DNA of 64,000 nt from Rhabditoides inermis (taxonomy: Eukaryota; Nematoda; Chromadorea; Rhabditida; Rhabditidae), in contig CAWZYM010000006.1 of assembly GCA_963966185.1 (NCBI GenBank), forward strand, positions 53,501 to 117,500. Direction: 5' to 3'. This document shows, one piece after another, positions 10,157 to 20,693 of the stretch; position 1 is the first letter of the stretch, and each line of letters starts with the position of its first letter. The notes under the pieces are model-generated. The model saw only the letters and a program-made list of their open reading frames with translations, did no database searches and was not told the DNA's origin. The position numbers and the translations under genes were made by a program.

Positions 10157-12575
10157 ATGGTGAGTTCCGGGGACAACCTAGTTGCCACTGCAACACCATC
10201 CTTTGCAACTCAGTGCTTTTCCAATTCGGCAGAAGTCCATGTCCATAAGTTCAGATGCGCACAGCTGTGATTCTCGCCCTCTCTGCCTCTCCTCTCCTTG
10301 CCTGCATTGGTGGCGGCGGCGGCGGCGCGTGCTGCAAGCCCAGCCAGGGCGCGTGTGCGCCCTCCGTCCCGCCCTGCTCCTCTTCCCAGCAGAGCTACGC
10401 GCTGCCGCCGCCGCCTCCTCCCGTTGGAGGAGGAGGATACGCGCAGGCGCCCGCTTCCCTCTCGCTGCCCTTCCAGGGAGCCGGAGGATCCTATGCCGCT
10501 CCCGCCTCTGCCGGATTCGCCGCGCCCGCTCCCGCCTATGATGGAGGCGCTGGGTGAGTACTGTGTCTCTTCACTGTTATGTTCGGAAATATGCGAATGG
10601 TAAGTTGAATGGTAAGTTGCAGATACGCGCCGGCCGCTGTGAACGGAGGATTCCAGCAGGCGGCTGTCGGAGGAGCTCAGGGGTGAGTGAATCATTCTTC
10701 TTGCATCCAAGCGAGAGCGCGCTAGCGCCAGGTTGTTCGTGTTAGCACAGGCCACCATTGCATACATTTCGAGCAAGTGTCTAATATTATGTTCAGATAC
10801 GCCGCCCCGGCTGCTAACGGAGAATTCCAGCAGCAGGCTGCTGTCGGAGGATCTCAGGGGTGAGTGAATGATCTTTCCCATCCAATAAATATAAGGGGGC
10901 GCCACGGGGTGGATTCGAAGGCAGCGGCGCGCGGCTCAAATCGAAACGCTCCGCGACCCCTGTGCGAAGCGGTTTCCTTTCATCTCGCCGCCGCCACTGT
11001 GGGCTTGCAGATCATAACCCGGCGCGGCGCGACGCGAAATTCGGCGGGCTCTCTATTGCCAGCGTTTCCGCGCAATCCACCCCGTGGGCGCTAGCGCCAG
11101 GCACTTTCTGTTAGCACACGCCATCATTGTGTTTATTTCCATCATTTTGTTCAAAGTCAAAAATTCATAATCTCAACTTCTTATTTAAAAGAAGTATCCA
11201 ATGATATGTTCAGATACGCCGCCCCGGCCGCTAACGGAGGATTCCAGCAGCAGGCTGCTGTCGGAGGATCTCAGGGGTGAGTGCATGGAACCCTTTGCAT
11301 CCAAGCGAGAGTGCGCTAGTGCCACGCAGTTGCTGTTAGCACATCACTATTTCAATGATTCAATCAGAATCATCTTCTTGTTCAGATACACCGGCCAGGC
11401 TTCCGTTGGAGGTGGTGATGCCGGAGCGTTCGGAGGAGCCGCCCAGGGATACTCTGCGCCCGCCCCTGCCGCCGTCGCCGCCGTTGCCCCTCTCGGTGGA
11501 GCCGTCCAGGGGTGAGGCATGACAACTATCAGTAGCCATCAAGTAATCTGCAATCTAGTAACAAATCGAATATTTCTTTCACTGAACAAATGAACATTCA
11601 GTGTATAATTCACTAAACAACTTAACAATTCACGGAACAACTCACTGAACAATTCACTGAACAACTCATTTCAGTGTGTCCGAGACTGTTGCCGTAGCGC
11701 AGGCTGCCTCTTACAACGCCGGACCCGCCGCCGTTGCCCCCGCTGTCGCCGCTCCCCAGGAGTACAACGCGCCGGCCGTGCATGCCGTCGCTCCCCTCGC
11801 CCCCGCTCCCGCTCCTGTTGCCGTCCACGTGACTGAGGTCGTCCACACCCAGGCTGTTGCCCCCGCTGCTCCTGCTCCCGCCGTCCATGTTGCTCCCGCT
11901 CCTGTCCATGTTGCCCCCGCCCCCGCTCAGGCCGCCGGGTAAGCGACGTTGGATCTTTAAGAGTGGACGACAGATCCACAGAAATGCTTTACAAGCGCTT
12001 TTATGCAAACGATGCACAACACGCAACATGTAACTTCAGACAGACAGTGTGCATTCCTCAATCTCTAACTAGAGTGGTGAATGTCCATGTTGCAGATACG
12101 ACGAGCAAGCGTCGTTCGCCGGACAGCAGGACGGACCCGTCCAGGTCGCGCCCGGACAGGGGTGAGTGGAAGAGAGAGAGGGAGAGAGTGGGAGAGAGAG
12201 AGACAGACAGACAGATAACTCTACCTTGCAGATACGCCGCGGAGCAGACGAACCAGGTGACCGAGGTGCACCACATGGAGGAGAAGCAGCAGGCTGCTGC
12301 CGAGCAGAACTACGACGCTGCTGCGGAGTCCGCGTCGCAGACTGCCGAGGGATATGCGGAGCAGGCAGAGGCCGCCCACGTCGCCGCATCCGCCGCCGCC
12401 GCCGCCCCCGCACAGGCTGAGCAGCACGTTGAGGCTGCTTCCCTGGGGTACGCGCCACTCTGTCTGTCTGTCTCTCTGTATATCTCTCTCTCTCCCTCTC
12501 CCTCTCACTCTCTTTCTTTGCAGATACGACGCCGACGCGGCTGCCTCATCCGGATATCGCGGAAAGAAGTTCTAG
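10157..12575 (+). CDS. Secreted Ala/Pro/Gly-rich structural protein with repeated exons
   Basis: Ten exons: 10157-10159 (only the ATG), 10255-10553, 10623-10682, 10797-10859, 11214-11276, 11386-11511, 11675-11938, 12096-12161, 12232-12447 and 12524-12575; 403 residues. After a signal peptide (MRTAVILALSASPLLA) comes CIGGGGGGACCKP and a Pro/Gly/Ala-rich region. Three near-identical 20-21-residue exons of the type YAAPAANGGFQQQAAVGGSQG follow, then Ala/Pro/Val repeats with VHVAPAP, and an acidic, Gln/Glu-rich C-terminal part. Every exon after the second starts with ATAC and joins in phase 2, making Gly-Tyr at each junction. No ground-like or chitin-binding domain is seen. A cuticle or extracellular matrix role is inference. 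The next start ATG at 10255 would give the same protein minus one Met. Confidence 0.85.
10895..11099. mobile_element. GC-rich MITE-like insertion in an intron
   Basis: About 205 bp bounded by inverted GGCGCCACGGGGTGGATT and AATCCACCCCGTGGGCGC. It interrupts an intron otherwise similar to its neighbours, all of which share GCGCTAGYGCCA and TGTTAGCACA. The inside is much richer in CpG than the flanks. Confidence 0.65.
11586..11672. repeat. Short tandem repeat in an intron
   Basis: Degenerate repeats of the type CACTGAACAAYT with a period of about 11-12 bases run up to the acceptor at 11674. Confidence 0.7.
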
Positions 12576-12792
12576 ATCCCTATCCGACAGCCAACTCGTG
12601 ATCTCCCCCTTCTAATTATCATTCCGCCATCGTTTGTTTGTAAATATATATGTCACATGGTGATAAAAGTGCGAAATTTTGATGTTGGTCGATTTGTGGA
12701 TAGACGAGGTGTGATTACTTGCTCACTGGAACTCAGTGACACTACGTAGCCTGTCTGAAGCAGTTCTACAAATCCCATATTCATAAGTTGTT

Positions 12793-13910
12793 TTATGCGA
12801 GTTTGAGATGGCTGGCGGGGATGTGGAAGATGAGTTGCGAGCGCCCGAAGCTCACGTCCACGCAGCGAAGACCCGGGTAGACCTGGAGTAGAGATGAGTG
12901 GCAGAAGAAGAAGTATAAGTAAAAGTAATAGTATGAGTAATGTATGAGTGAGTAAAAGTAATGGTAATAGTATAAGTAATACTATAACAAATAAGAAGTA
13001 ATAAGAAACACACCTTCTTGACGAAACCGTCCGTGTCTGCGGTGCGGTCTTCGGAAAAGTCGAGGAGCGATTTGTGCAGGCCGGTGAGATCATCCGAGGA
13101 TGTACCACAGATACCACAGTGCACAGCGGGAGCGAAGACTGAAAACTCTCTCCTTTTCTCTCTATCTCTCTCTCTCTCACTCTCCTTCTTTCTCTCTCTC
13201 TCCTCTCTCACTCTAAAAATGTCCCAGGTCAGTTGATTACAGTGTTTTTTTGCAAAAATTATTACATCAACAAATCGAGTTGTGTTCATCTTCAAGCAGT
13301 GTTAAAACTAACTCTGGGTGGAAAGGTGGAGCGAAACTCACAGTTGAACTTCTTATAACTGAGCGCGGCAGTGTCTCCGTGTTGTCTCTCGACACCTTCC
13401 CTCCAGCGCACTCTATCCCGTGGGAAGAGGGGCGGGCCGCCCCAGCCCCGTCGCTCTTCCCATTCCAGCCACGCGAGCAGCGGAGAGAGCAGGTAGAACT
13501 GATACACAAAACACAATACACAGGACATCAGATTTCCATGCTGATCGGAAACGATCAAATGAGTGGGATGTTTTGTAATGAAGGAAATGAGTGTTGAAAC
13601 GCACCTCGGCTTCTTGTCGTATAGCCTCTATGCCTTGCAGTGTCCTTGGCAGATCAGCTGTTCCGGACTGTAGATAGTCGAGTATTACTTGGAAGTGGGT
13701 CGGATCGCGGTCGATGAATATAGCGTCACTGGATGAAGAGAGGGACGACCAACTGGCATGGTATCATTATGTTTAGACTTTTGTTACAAATTACCTTTCA
13801 TGCACCAGCTTGGCGAGTACACTGTCTTCAACTGACGAGAGCGCATTCCTAGGGCAGTGGAAGATGCTTCCACCCACATTGAGAAAGACGGTGTCGTCTT
13901 GTTTGGTCAT
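12793..13910 (-). CDS. BTB/POZ (T1) domain protein, KCTD-like, copy A
   Basis: Five exons on the minus strand: 13910-13795, 13728-13605, 13498-13342, 13138-13014 and 12882-12793; 203 residues. The N-terminus reads TVFLNVGGSIFHCPRNAL, the classic start of a T1/BTB tetramerisation domain, continuing with FIDRDPTHFQVILDYLQSG and LPRTLQGIEAIRQEAEFY. After the roughly 100-residue BTB domain comes a Trp/Arg-rich segment, a CGIC pair and a C-terminal stretch (CVDVSFGRSQLIFHIP). KCTD proteins often form oligomers that recruit cullin-3 or bind other partners; the partner here is unknown. Copy B lies 171 bases upstream on the same strand and is a diverged paralogue with the same length and ending. Confidence 0.8.
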
Positions 13911-14081
13911 AAGTCAATAGTTAACAGATTGGTAGGAAGTAGACTCTCGAAACTGATCGATGGTTGAATATATGGGGCAATTTCGGTGCGCGTGTTTTTG
14001 CTGGGAGCGCGCAGGTGAACGCTGTTGCGCTTTTTATCAGGACGCTGGAAACCAGAGTGACACATACAACATTCACTTTCT

Positions 14082-14820
14082 TTATGCGGCGCGAATCGTA
14101 TAGTGGTCGATGAGGCGCGAGGGAATGTGGAAGACGTACGCGAACATTGCGAACGTCGCATCGACGCAGGTGGAGCCGTAGACCTGAAGGCGTCGTCGGG
14201 ACGTCATATAGTTGAACCTCACCTTTCTCACAGTGCCCACAGTCATCGTGGTGGAGCGGGGTAGAGAAAATAATGTGCGATAGCTGGGTCCTATGGAGAC
14301 TGGAGATGAGCCGCATTGGGGACAGGGAGACGGATCGAGATCGGAGCGGAAACAGAGAGGGAGAGGAACCGATGTATTGCCGTCGAACAAATGGCCGAGT
14401 TTCGACAGCACACGCTGAATGTAACAAATACTGACGCATAAATTTAGGTGCTTACAGCAAAATTCTCGTCTCTCCATGTCACTTTATCTCCTCTGTCAAA
14501 GGTGTGGGGTGTGAGTTGAACTTCCAGAAAGAGCAGTAGTGACGGAAGATCGTATTTCTTATAGAAAAAAAGGTTTTTGTTTGAAAAATTGATGATAACA
14601 CCTTTGCTGCCAGTCTGATCTTCTCGATATCCTTCTCAGTCTCTGGTAGTGGAATATGCCCGTCTCGAAGAAAATTCAACAGCATCAGGAATATTTCAGG
14701 CTCCTCATCCACAAGGATCACATGGTCCTCTGAATGGTGCCCTAGCAGACCGGGAAGACGAGCGAGAGTGAGAGTAGTGGTGATCAGTTCAGTATCGCCG
14801 CATTTCACTCGCACTCGCAT
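14082..14820 (-). CDS. BTB/POZ (T1) domain protein, KCTD-like, copy B
   Basis: Four exons: 14820-14602, 14557-14456, 14414-14223 and 14183-14082; 204 residues. The BTB domain starts at VRVKCGDTELITTTLTLARL and continues with VILVDEEPEIFLMLLNFLRDG and LPETEKDIEKIRLAAK, all typical T1-domain positions. The C-terminal half has CPQCGSS and ends with CVDATFAMFAYVFHIP, matching copy A's ending. Copy A follows 171 bases downstream in the same direction, a spacing compatible with a nematode operon. The first strand lacks the usual NVGG (KCGD instead), so this copy has diverged. An in-frame extension upstream of the chosen ATG is Arg/Ser-rich and judged non-coding. Confidence 0.78.
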
Positions 14821-15759
14821 CGCTCGATTCCGCCCATGCGCCGGTATTCTACTATTCCATTTTCTCTCTCGCCCGGCCTGCCTGCCGGCTGGTTTCCAAA
14901 CTTTTTCGTGTCGCCTGCTTTTTACCAGAGCAGGACGCAAATGTGAACTACTCATGACAACAGTATGTGCACAAATAGGGCGGGTTCTTTCAGACGACTT
15001 TGAAGACATGTGCAAGGAATGCAACTATACTGAAAGTCCGCTGAACCTGGTCTCTCCATGTCATGTTGCCGTTGTATATGGTGTGAGCTGCACTCACGGA
15101 AAGATCAGTAGTTACGGGAGTGCTAGAAACCGATCTCGGAGAAAGTTCATCGCAATGTAAGCAAAGAAAGTGAGATATTTACGAGGTGTGTCCGATTTTC
15201 TTGTCAAAGGCGGCACCGATTCATTCATATACAGAAAGACAGACAGTACACAGTTTCCGGAAAGACAGTACACAGACACAGTACGTGTACAATGGTCGAA
15301 TTATTTTATTTCTACGACCTAGTCAAAAGGTATTTTTACGAGCTAGTTACTATGTGGTATTTGATTTTCACTTACATTTCAACAGCCTTTGCCAACTTCA
15401 ACTTCACCATACATATTTTTTATAGCGCAACGCCGGCGTCGCCATCGCGTCGCCATCCATAGCCATAAATGAGTATGATCAAACGAATGACGACAGTGAG
15501 AGACTTTTTTTTTAACATTCGTAATATGTTTACTGTTTATGTAAACACCTATGAAATGTTAAATACATTTTTAAAAATGTTTATTTCATATGTTTTCATA
15601 ATATTAAAATACACAATGCTGCTATTGGCAATAATGGAAATTCTTCACACGTACTTTAGTAAGCCCCGCCCATTCGGCGTTTGATCAATACTTACTTTTT
15701 TTTTCAAGATTTTCGAAAGTTATGTTGTTTTCTTAGTTGTAGTAATGAAAATGTTTCAG
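14821..15759. other. Divergent intergenic region between the KCTD-like pair and MAF1
   Basis: No supported gene. It must hold promoters for both directions. Repeated GACAGTACACAG elements occur near 15,238-15,290, and AT-rich runs lie at 15,500-15,640. Confidence 0.5.
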
Positions 15760-16793
15760 ATGAAGTTCTTGGAAAATTCAACGTTTGATGGGCTAAGCTC
15801 CACTATCGGAATCAACGCGATCGATTGCATGCTGGACGTGAAGTGAGACATTTTCGTATTTTCAACTTTCATATTCGCGGCACACGTGACTTCGAATTAT
15901 GCCACTTTGTACCTTATAGAATCGAGGCGTACTCGTGTAAAATGGTGCAGAGCGACAAGAAGCAGTGGAAGGTGATTAGAATGACTTGAAGTAATTTTTT
16001 TCAAGAGTATTTCATTTTCGGTGTGAATATGAGTCTGGCGCGCCAATATGTACTTGCGAATGATATTGTTTTATGTACTTTTTAGGCTGACAAGGGAGAT
16101 GATCGTCAACCCTTGAGTCCTCCGGATGACACTTGGTTAGTGGGCAGTCCTATGGCGTTGAACGGGATGATGGGACATCGCATGCGGCATCTCTCTGAGC
16201 CCAGTTGCTCTGGATCCGAGGGTGACGGAGATGAGGTAATATTTTGCTTCTTACGTATAAACTATCTCGTGTTTAGCCTATTTTGCTCGACTCTATTTCT
16301 CGTCGCACTCTGTTCGACTTGATCGGCGTTCTGAACGTCAGCTATCCGGACTACGACTTCAACAACGTCAAGAGCCAGTGTTTTTCACTGGTCGGATTTG
16401 ATGTTAGTATTTTTGTTGTATTTGTATGTACATATGTGTTTTAGGATGTAACGTCCGCAGTAGACAGCAAGTTGGAGACCACTGTATTCAACTACCGCGA
16501 CATGCGAGACGAGCTCTGGTCTGCCATTGAGGGCGAGATCAACCCGCGGGATGCGAGAATTTACAGGTAGTTAATAATGCGTTGTAATTGAGGGAAAACC
16601 CTTATTTAGGTTCAACTCCACTTACAACGACGACCCGTTTTCGGAAGATGGCGTCATGTGGTGTTTCAACTACATCGTGCATAACAAGGCTCTCAAGCGT
16701 CTTCTTTTTCTCTCATGTCGCGCACTGTCGAAAAATACCGAGCTCGATATGTCTGCAGAGCAGATGTGGGATGTGGACGACGATGAGGAGTGA
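15760..16793 (+). CDS. mafr-1: MAF1 homologue, repressor of RNA polymerase III
   Basis: Six exons: 15760-15842, 15920-15971, 16086-16235, 16277-16402, 16445-16566 and 16610-16793; 238 residues. It starts MKFLENSTFDGLSSTIG, matching the MAF1 N-terminus. It continues with IEAYSCKMVQSDKKQWK, a Ser/Pro linker (LSPPDD), RRTLFDLIGVLNVSYPDYDF, and the conserved NDDPFSEDGVMWCFNYIVHNKALKRLLFLSCR. The C-terminus is acidic as in human MAF1. Family role: phosphorylation-controlled nuclear repressor that binds Pol III and shuts down tRNA and 5S synthesis when TORC1 signalling is low. The ATG follows a TTTCAG acceptor directly, which fits trans-splicing. Archease and DDX18 lie downstream on the same strand. 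Confidence 0.95.
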
Positions 16794-17027
16794 TCATTGT
16801 GTGGCGCCTTCCCACTTAGCCCGTGTTTTGCCGCGTTATGTACTTAGTCGTAGCATTGTCTATATTTGCTATGATGTACATGCTAGCTAGTGTTTGCTTC
16901 AGTTATCTGTAGATAGCGATTCGACTTCACCCTGTATATACAACATATGCCTTTTGACAAGAGGTATATAGTCTTCCCATATTGAGAGATCAACTTTTTT
17001 CACGAAAAGCATTTTACACTCGACACC

Positions 17028-17033
17028 AATAAA
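17028..17033 (+). terminator. Polyadenylation signal AATAAA after MAF1
   Basis: AATAAA 235 bases after the MAF1 stop and 146 bases before the archease start. Confidence 0.45.
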
Positions 17034-17178
17034 CCTGCCTCTATAGATAGATTTTGTATATAAACTTTTTTAAGTTTTTACATTGATGTTCGCTTTTGTT
17101 ATTTACCGGTTTTTAACCGTCATATATCTTATAACGTGAAGTACTCTGTGTATTTTTTTATATATAACATATTTCAGG

Positions 17179-17895
17179 ATGTCTTTAACGAAGAGGAATG
17201 CTGACAGCGATGAGATCGCGGACCTTAGCAAAGAAGACGTCAAAAAAAGAAGGCCATCAAGCGAGGACGAAACAATAGAAGTAAGCTGATCATATTGTGT
17301 TTGTATCACAATTTTAATTGCAGGACCATGCTGATTGTGGATTTGAATACCTTGAACATCCCGCAGACATCCAGCTACATGCGTGGGCTACAACGACAGA
17401 GAAGGCAGTCGAGAAGCTTGTCGAAGCGCTGTACGGCTACATGACCGAACTGGACAAGGTCGAAGAGGTACATATAATATTTCATTTGTAAATTCTTTAT
17501 CTTTATTCAGGTCTATCCCTACTACTTTGTCGCAAAAGGTCGTGATCTTCACACTCTCCTCTTCTCCATACTCGACGAGCCTCTAGTTGCGTTCCAAGCA
17601 GAACCATTTTTTGTGGGGAAGAGAGTTGAGGTGAATTGTAATTAGTTGTGTCTTAAACAAACTCTTTTCTCCAGGTAACCAGTATTTGTCGAGAGGGAGA
17701 TGAGTTGAGCTGTTCATTCCGTGCATTCGGAGACAGCTTCGATCTCAATAGACACGTGCAGCTCGCTGATATCAAGGCGATCACATGGAGCAACATGCAG
17801 GTACGTTAATCTTTTTCAATATAAATCATTTGTTTTTTTTTCAGATCACGGAAGGCGACGGCAAAACTGATATTTACGTCATCGTTGATATCTAA
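17179..17895 (+). CDS. Archease, tRNA-splicing ligase cofactor
   Basis: Five exons: 17179-17280, 17324-17467, 17511-17630, 17675-17800 and 17845-17895; 180 residues. After a charged N-terminal extension, the archease fold is clear: FEYLEHPADIQLHAWATTTEKAVEK, LFSILDEPLVAFQAEPFFV, SFDLNRHVQLADIKAITWSNMQ and the C-terminal VIVDI. The EHPADIQLHAW segment contains the conserved Asp that helps position metal and guanylylated ligase. Family role: promotes multiple turnover of the RtcB RNA ligase with DDX1 in tRNA splicing and xbp-1 mRNA ligation. The DDX18 start is 145 bases downstream on the same strand. The start follows ATTTCAGG, a likely trans-splice site. Confidence 0.95.
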
Positions 17896-18040
17896 TTTTT
17901 GAGCAACGTTCTGAAAATCTATTTTCTTTGACCTTACCGCTTTTGTACACATTTTACGGGCTGATTATTCACTTATTACGCGTTCGCGATTGTTGTTTTT
18001 GATGTAATCATTGAGAGTTTATCATAAATCATTTCAGGTG

Positions 18041-20372
18041 ATGGTAAACGTAGAGAAGAAGGTGTTCAAACGAAAATTGAAGAAGCTGCAATCGGCGAGC
18101 GAGCTCGGCAAGAAGAAGCGCGCGGAGCAGCAGGAAGACGATGATGAGGTATCCATGCTTATCGTTTCATATTTTATTCATCATGTTGTAGGTGAAACAA
18201 ACCGAGGAGCTCGAGGTGGAGCAGGAGCAGCCAAAGCTGAAGAAACAGAAGAACCAGAAGGATCAGGCTGATTCTGATGAGGAAGATGACAACGAAGAAG
18301 AGGCCGAGGAAGTGAAGGCTGAAGGAGACGGAGAGACGGTATGTATATGATTACGATACAGTGTTGCTTTATTCATTGTTAGTTTTGGTGCATGTTGCAT
18401 TTATAGGATGCCGCTGATGTCGCACGAATTCTCTCTGAGCGTCGTTTTGATGCTCTGGAAGGAAAACTCCATGAAGGAACTCTGGCCTCTGTGAAGAAAA
18501 TGGGATTCACTACGATGACTGAAATCCAGGCCAAGAGTATTGAGCCTCTTCTTGCTGTAAGTTTTAACTTTACTTTTAACTTTATTTTATATCGCAACTT
18601 GTTGGTTTCAGGGCAAGGACGTGCTTGCTCATGCCAAGACTGGTTCTGGTAAGACCCTGGCGTTCCTCCTGCCTGCCATCGAGCTGCTCGTGAAGCTCGA
18701 CTGGCGTGCTCGTAATGGTACTGGAGTCATTGTGGTCTCCCCCACTAGGGAGCTCTCCATGCAGATCTACGGCGTTCTCGTCGAGGTTCTTGAGGGTACG
18801 TATTCATTTTATATAATGAAAGTCATTTTTATTAGATTTGAACAACATAAGTTTAGGTCATCCTCAACTTACTCATGGTCTGGTCATGGGAGGTTCTAAC
18901 CGATCCACCGAAGCGGAGAAGCTGGCTAAGGGAATTAACATTGTCGTGGCTACTCCTGGTCGTCTTCTGGATCACCTCCAAAACACTCAGAACTTTGTGA
19001 GTATAAATTTGTAATCTTTCTTTTTTGGAATTAATTCAATTTCGTGAGTTTCAATTTGAAGTTAATCAAGTTTTTTCTTGTTGCAGATGGTGAAGAACCT
19101 CAAATGTCTGGTGATTGACGAGGCGGATCGTATTCTCGATATTGGATTCGAGATTGAGATGCAACAGATCTTGCGTCATTTGCCCAAGCAGAGGCAAACC
19201 ATGCTTTTCTCTGCTACTCATACCAAGAAGGTTTGTTAGTTGCAAATGTGAATAGTTTTTTTTTAAAAATCATTATCACAACTTCATTAGTGTTATTGTA
19301 GGTGGACGAGCTGGTGAAGATGGCGCTTCACTCTGATCCTATCAAGATTGGACTGTCGGAGAAGTGTGAGGAAGCGACTGTGGCTGGTTTGCAACAGGGA
19401 TACGTTGTGTGCCCGTCCGACAAGCGATTCCTGCTTCTGTTCACTTTCCTAAAGAAGAACAAGAACAAGAAGGTCATGGTATTCTTCTCGTCGTGCAGCT
19501 CGGTCAAGTTCCACCAGGAGCTCCTCAACTACATCGACCTTCCCGTCCTCTCGATTCATGTGGGTTACATCAAGCTTAGCGATATGTTTTATCAGATCTA
19601 TTGTCTATATTTTCAGGGAAAGCAGAAGCAGCAGAAACGTACCTGCACTTTCTTCCAGTTCTGCCAGGCTGAGAAGGGAATTCTTCTTTGCACTGACGTC
19701 GCTGCTCGGTAGGTGTTTGCGTGTTTGCTTGTTTGCTTGATACAACATTTAGATAATGTATAACTTCAGTGGTCTGGATATCCCCGCGGTTGACTGGATC
19801 GTGCAGTTCGACCCGCCAGATGAGCCCAGGGAGTACATCCACAGGGTCGGTCGTACCGCGCGTGGAGAGGGAACCAAGGTGAGCAACATTGAATGTGCTT
19901 TTCACGAGTTAAACTTGTAGGGACACGCCCTTCTCGTTCTCCGTCCTGAGGAGCTCGGCTTCCTCCGCTATCTTCGTGCTGCTAAAGTGGTGCTGAACGA
20001 GTTCGAGTTCAGCTGGGCCAAGGTGGCCAACATCCAGTCTCAACTCGAGAAGCTCATCGCACAGAACTACTATCTTAACAAGAGCGCCAAGGAGGCATAC
20101 AAATGCTACATCAGGGCTTACGACTCGCATGCTCTCAAGGTGGGAGTAGTCATCATTGGTATAGAAAACTTACGTATGTTTAGGATATTTTTGATGTGAA
20201 CTCTCTGGATCTGCTCGCTTGCTCGAAGTCGTTCGGCTTCCCTGTGCCTCCTTTCGTCGATCTCCCCATTTCGCACAAGCCTAAGGTGGAGGTGCGTGCC
20301 AAGATGAACGGCGCTGGATTCAAGAAGAGACCGAAGCAGTTCGAGATCAGGCAGAAGAAGAAGACGCACTAA
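18041..20372 (+). CDS. ddx-18: DEAD-box RNA helicase DDX18/Has1
   Basis: Eleven exons: 18041-18148, 18192-18338, 18407-18556, 18612-18795, 18857-18996, 19087-19230, 19302-19559, 19617-19708, 19770-19878, 19921-20139 and 20184-20372; 579 residues. An acidic/basic N-terminal tail precedes the helicase core: Q motif ([21 protein letters not shown]), motif [11 protein letters not shown], Ia [21 protein letters not shown] in [12 protein letters not shown], motif [30 protein letters not shown] and motif [11 protein letters not shown]. KALLx[11 protein letters not shown] and the C-terminal [12 protein letters not shown] segment are typical of DDX18. Family role: nucleolar helicase for large-subunit and small-subunit pre-rRNA processing. 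Short distance to archease suggests co-transcription. Confidence 0.96.
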
Positions 20373-20479
20373 GTGCACTATTTCCATTGTTCTCCATTTG
20401 TTATGTTGTTATTATCTTGATTGCGTGCATTGTTCAGTTTGGTTTTGCATGTCACTCAATTATTGTTGTGTTGATTTTG

Positions 20480-20485
20480 AATAAA
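20480..20485 (+). terminator. Polyadenylation signal AATAAA after DDX18
   Basis: AATAAA 108 bases after the DDX18 stop, inside an AT-rich 3' UTR. Confidence 0.6.
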
Positions 20486-20693
20486 TTTTTGTGATTACGT
20501 TGTGGTTGGTACCATCTGATTGAGTGGGAAGAACGACATGAGAGCGGGGATCACCATGGAAAATAAGATGAAATGGAGATGAGTGTAAACTATGGCACCT
20601 CAACTCGTACACAGGTGTGTCATTTGGCGGGAGGGAGAAGGGATAAATAGGAGCAGAGTGGATCAGTGGTCAGACTGGCCGCCACAACACAAC

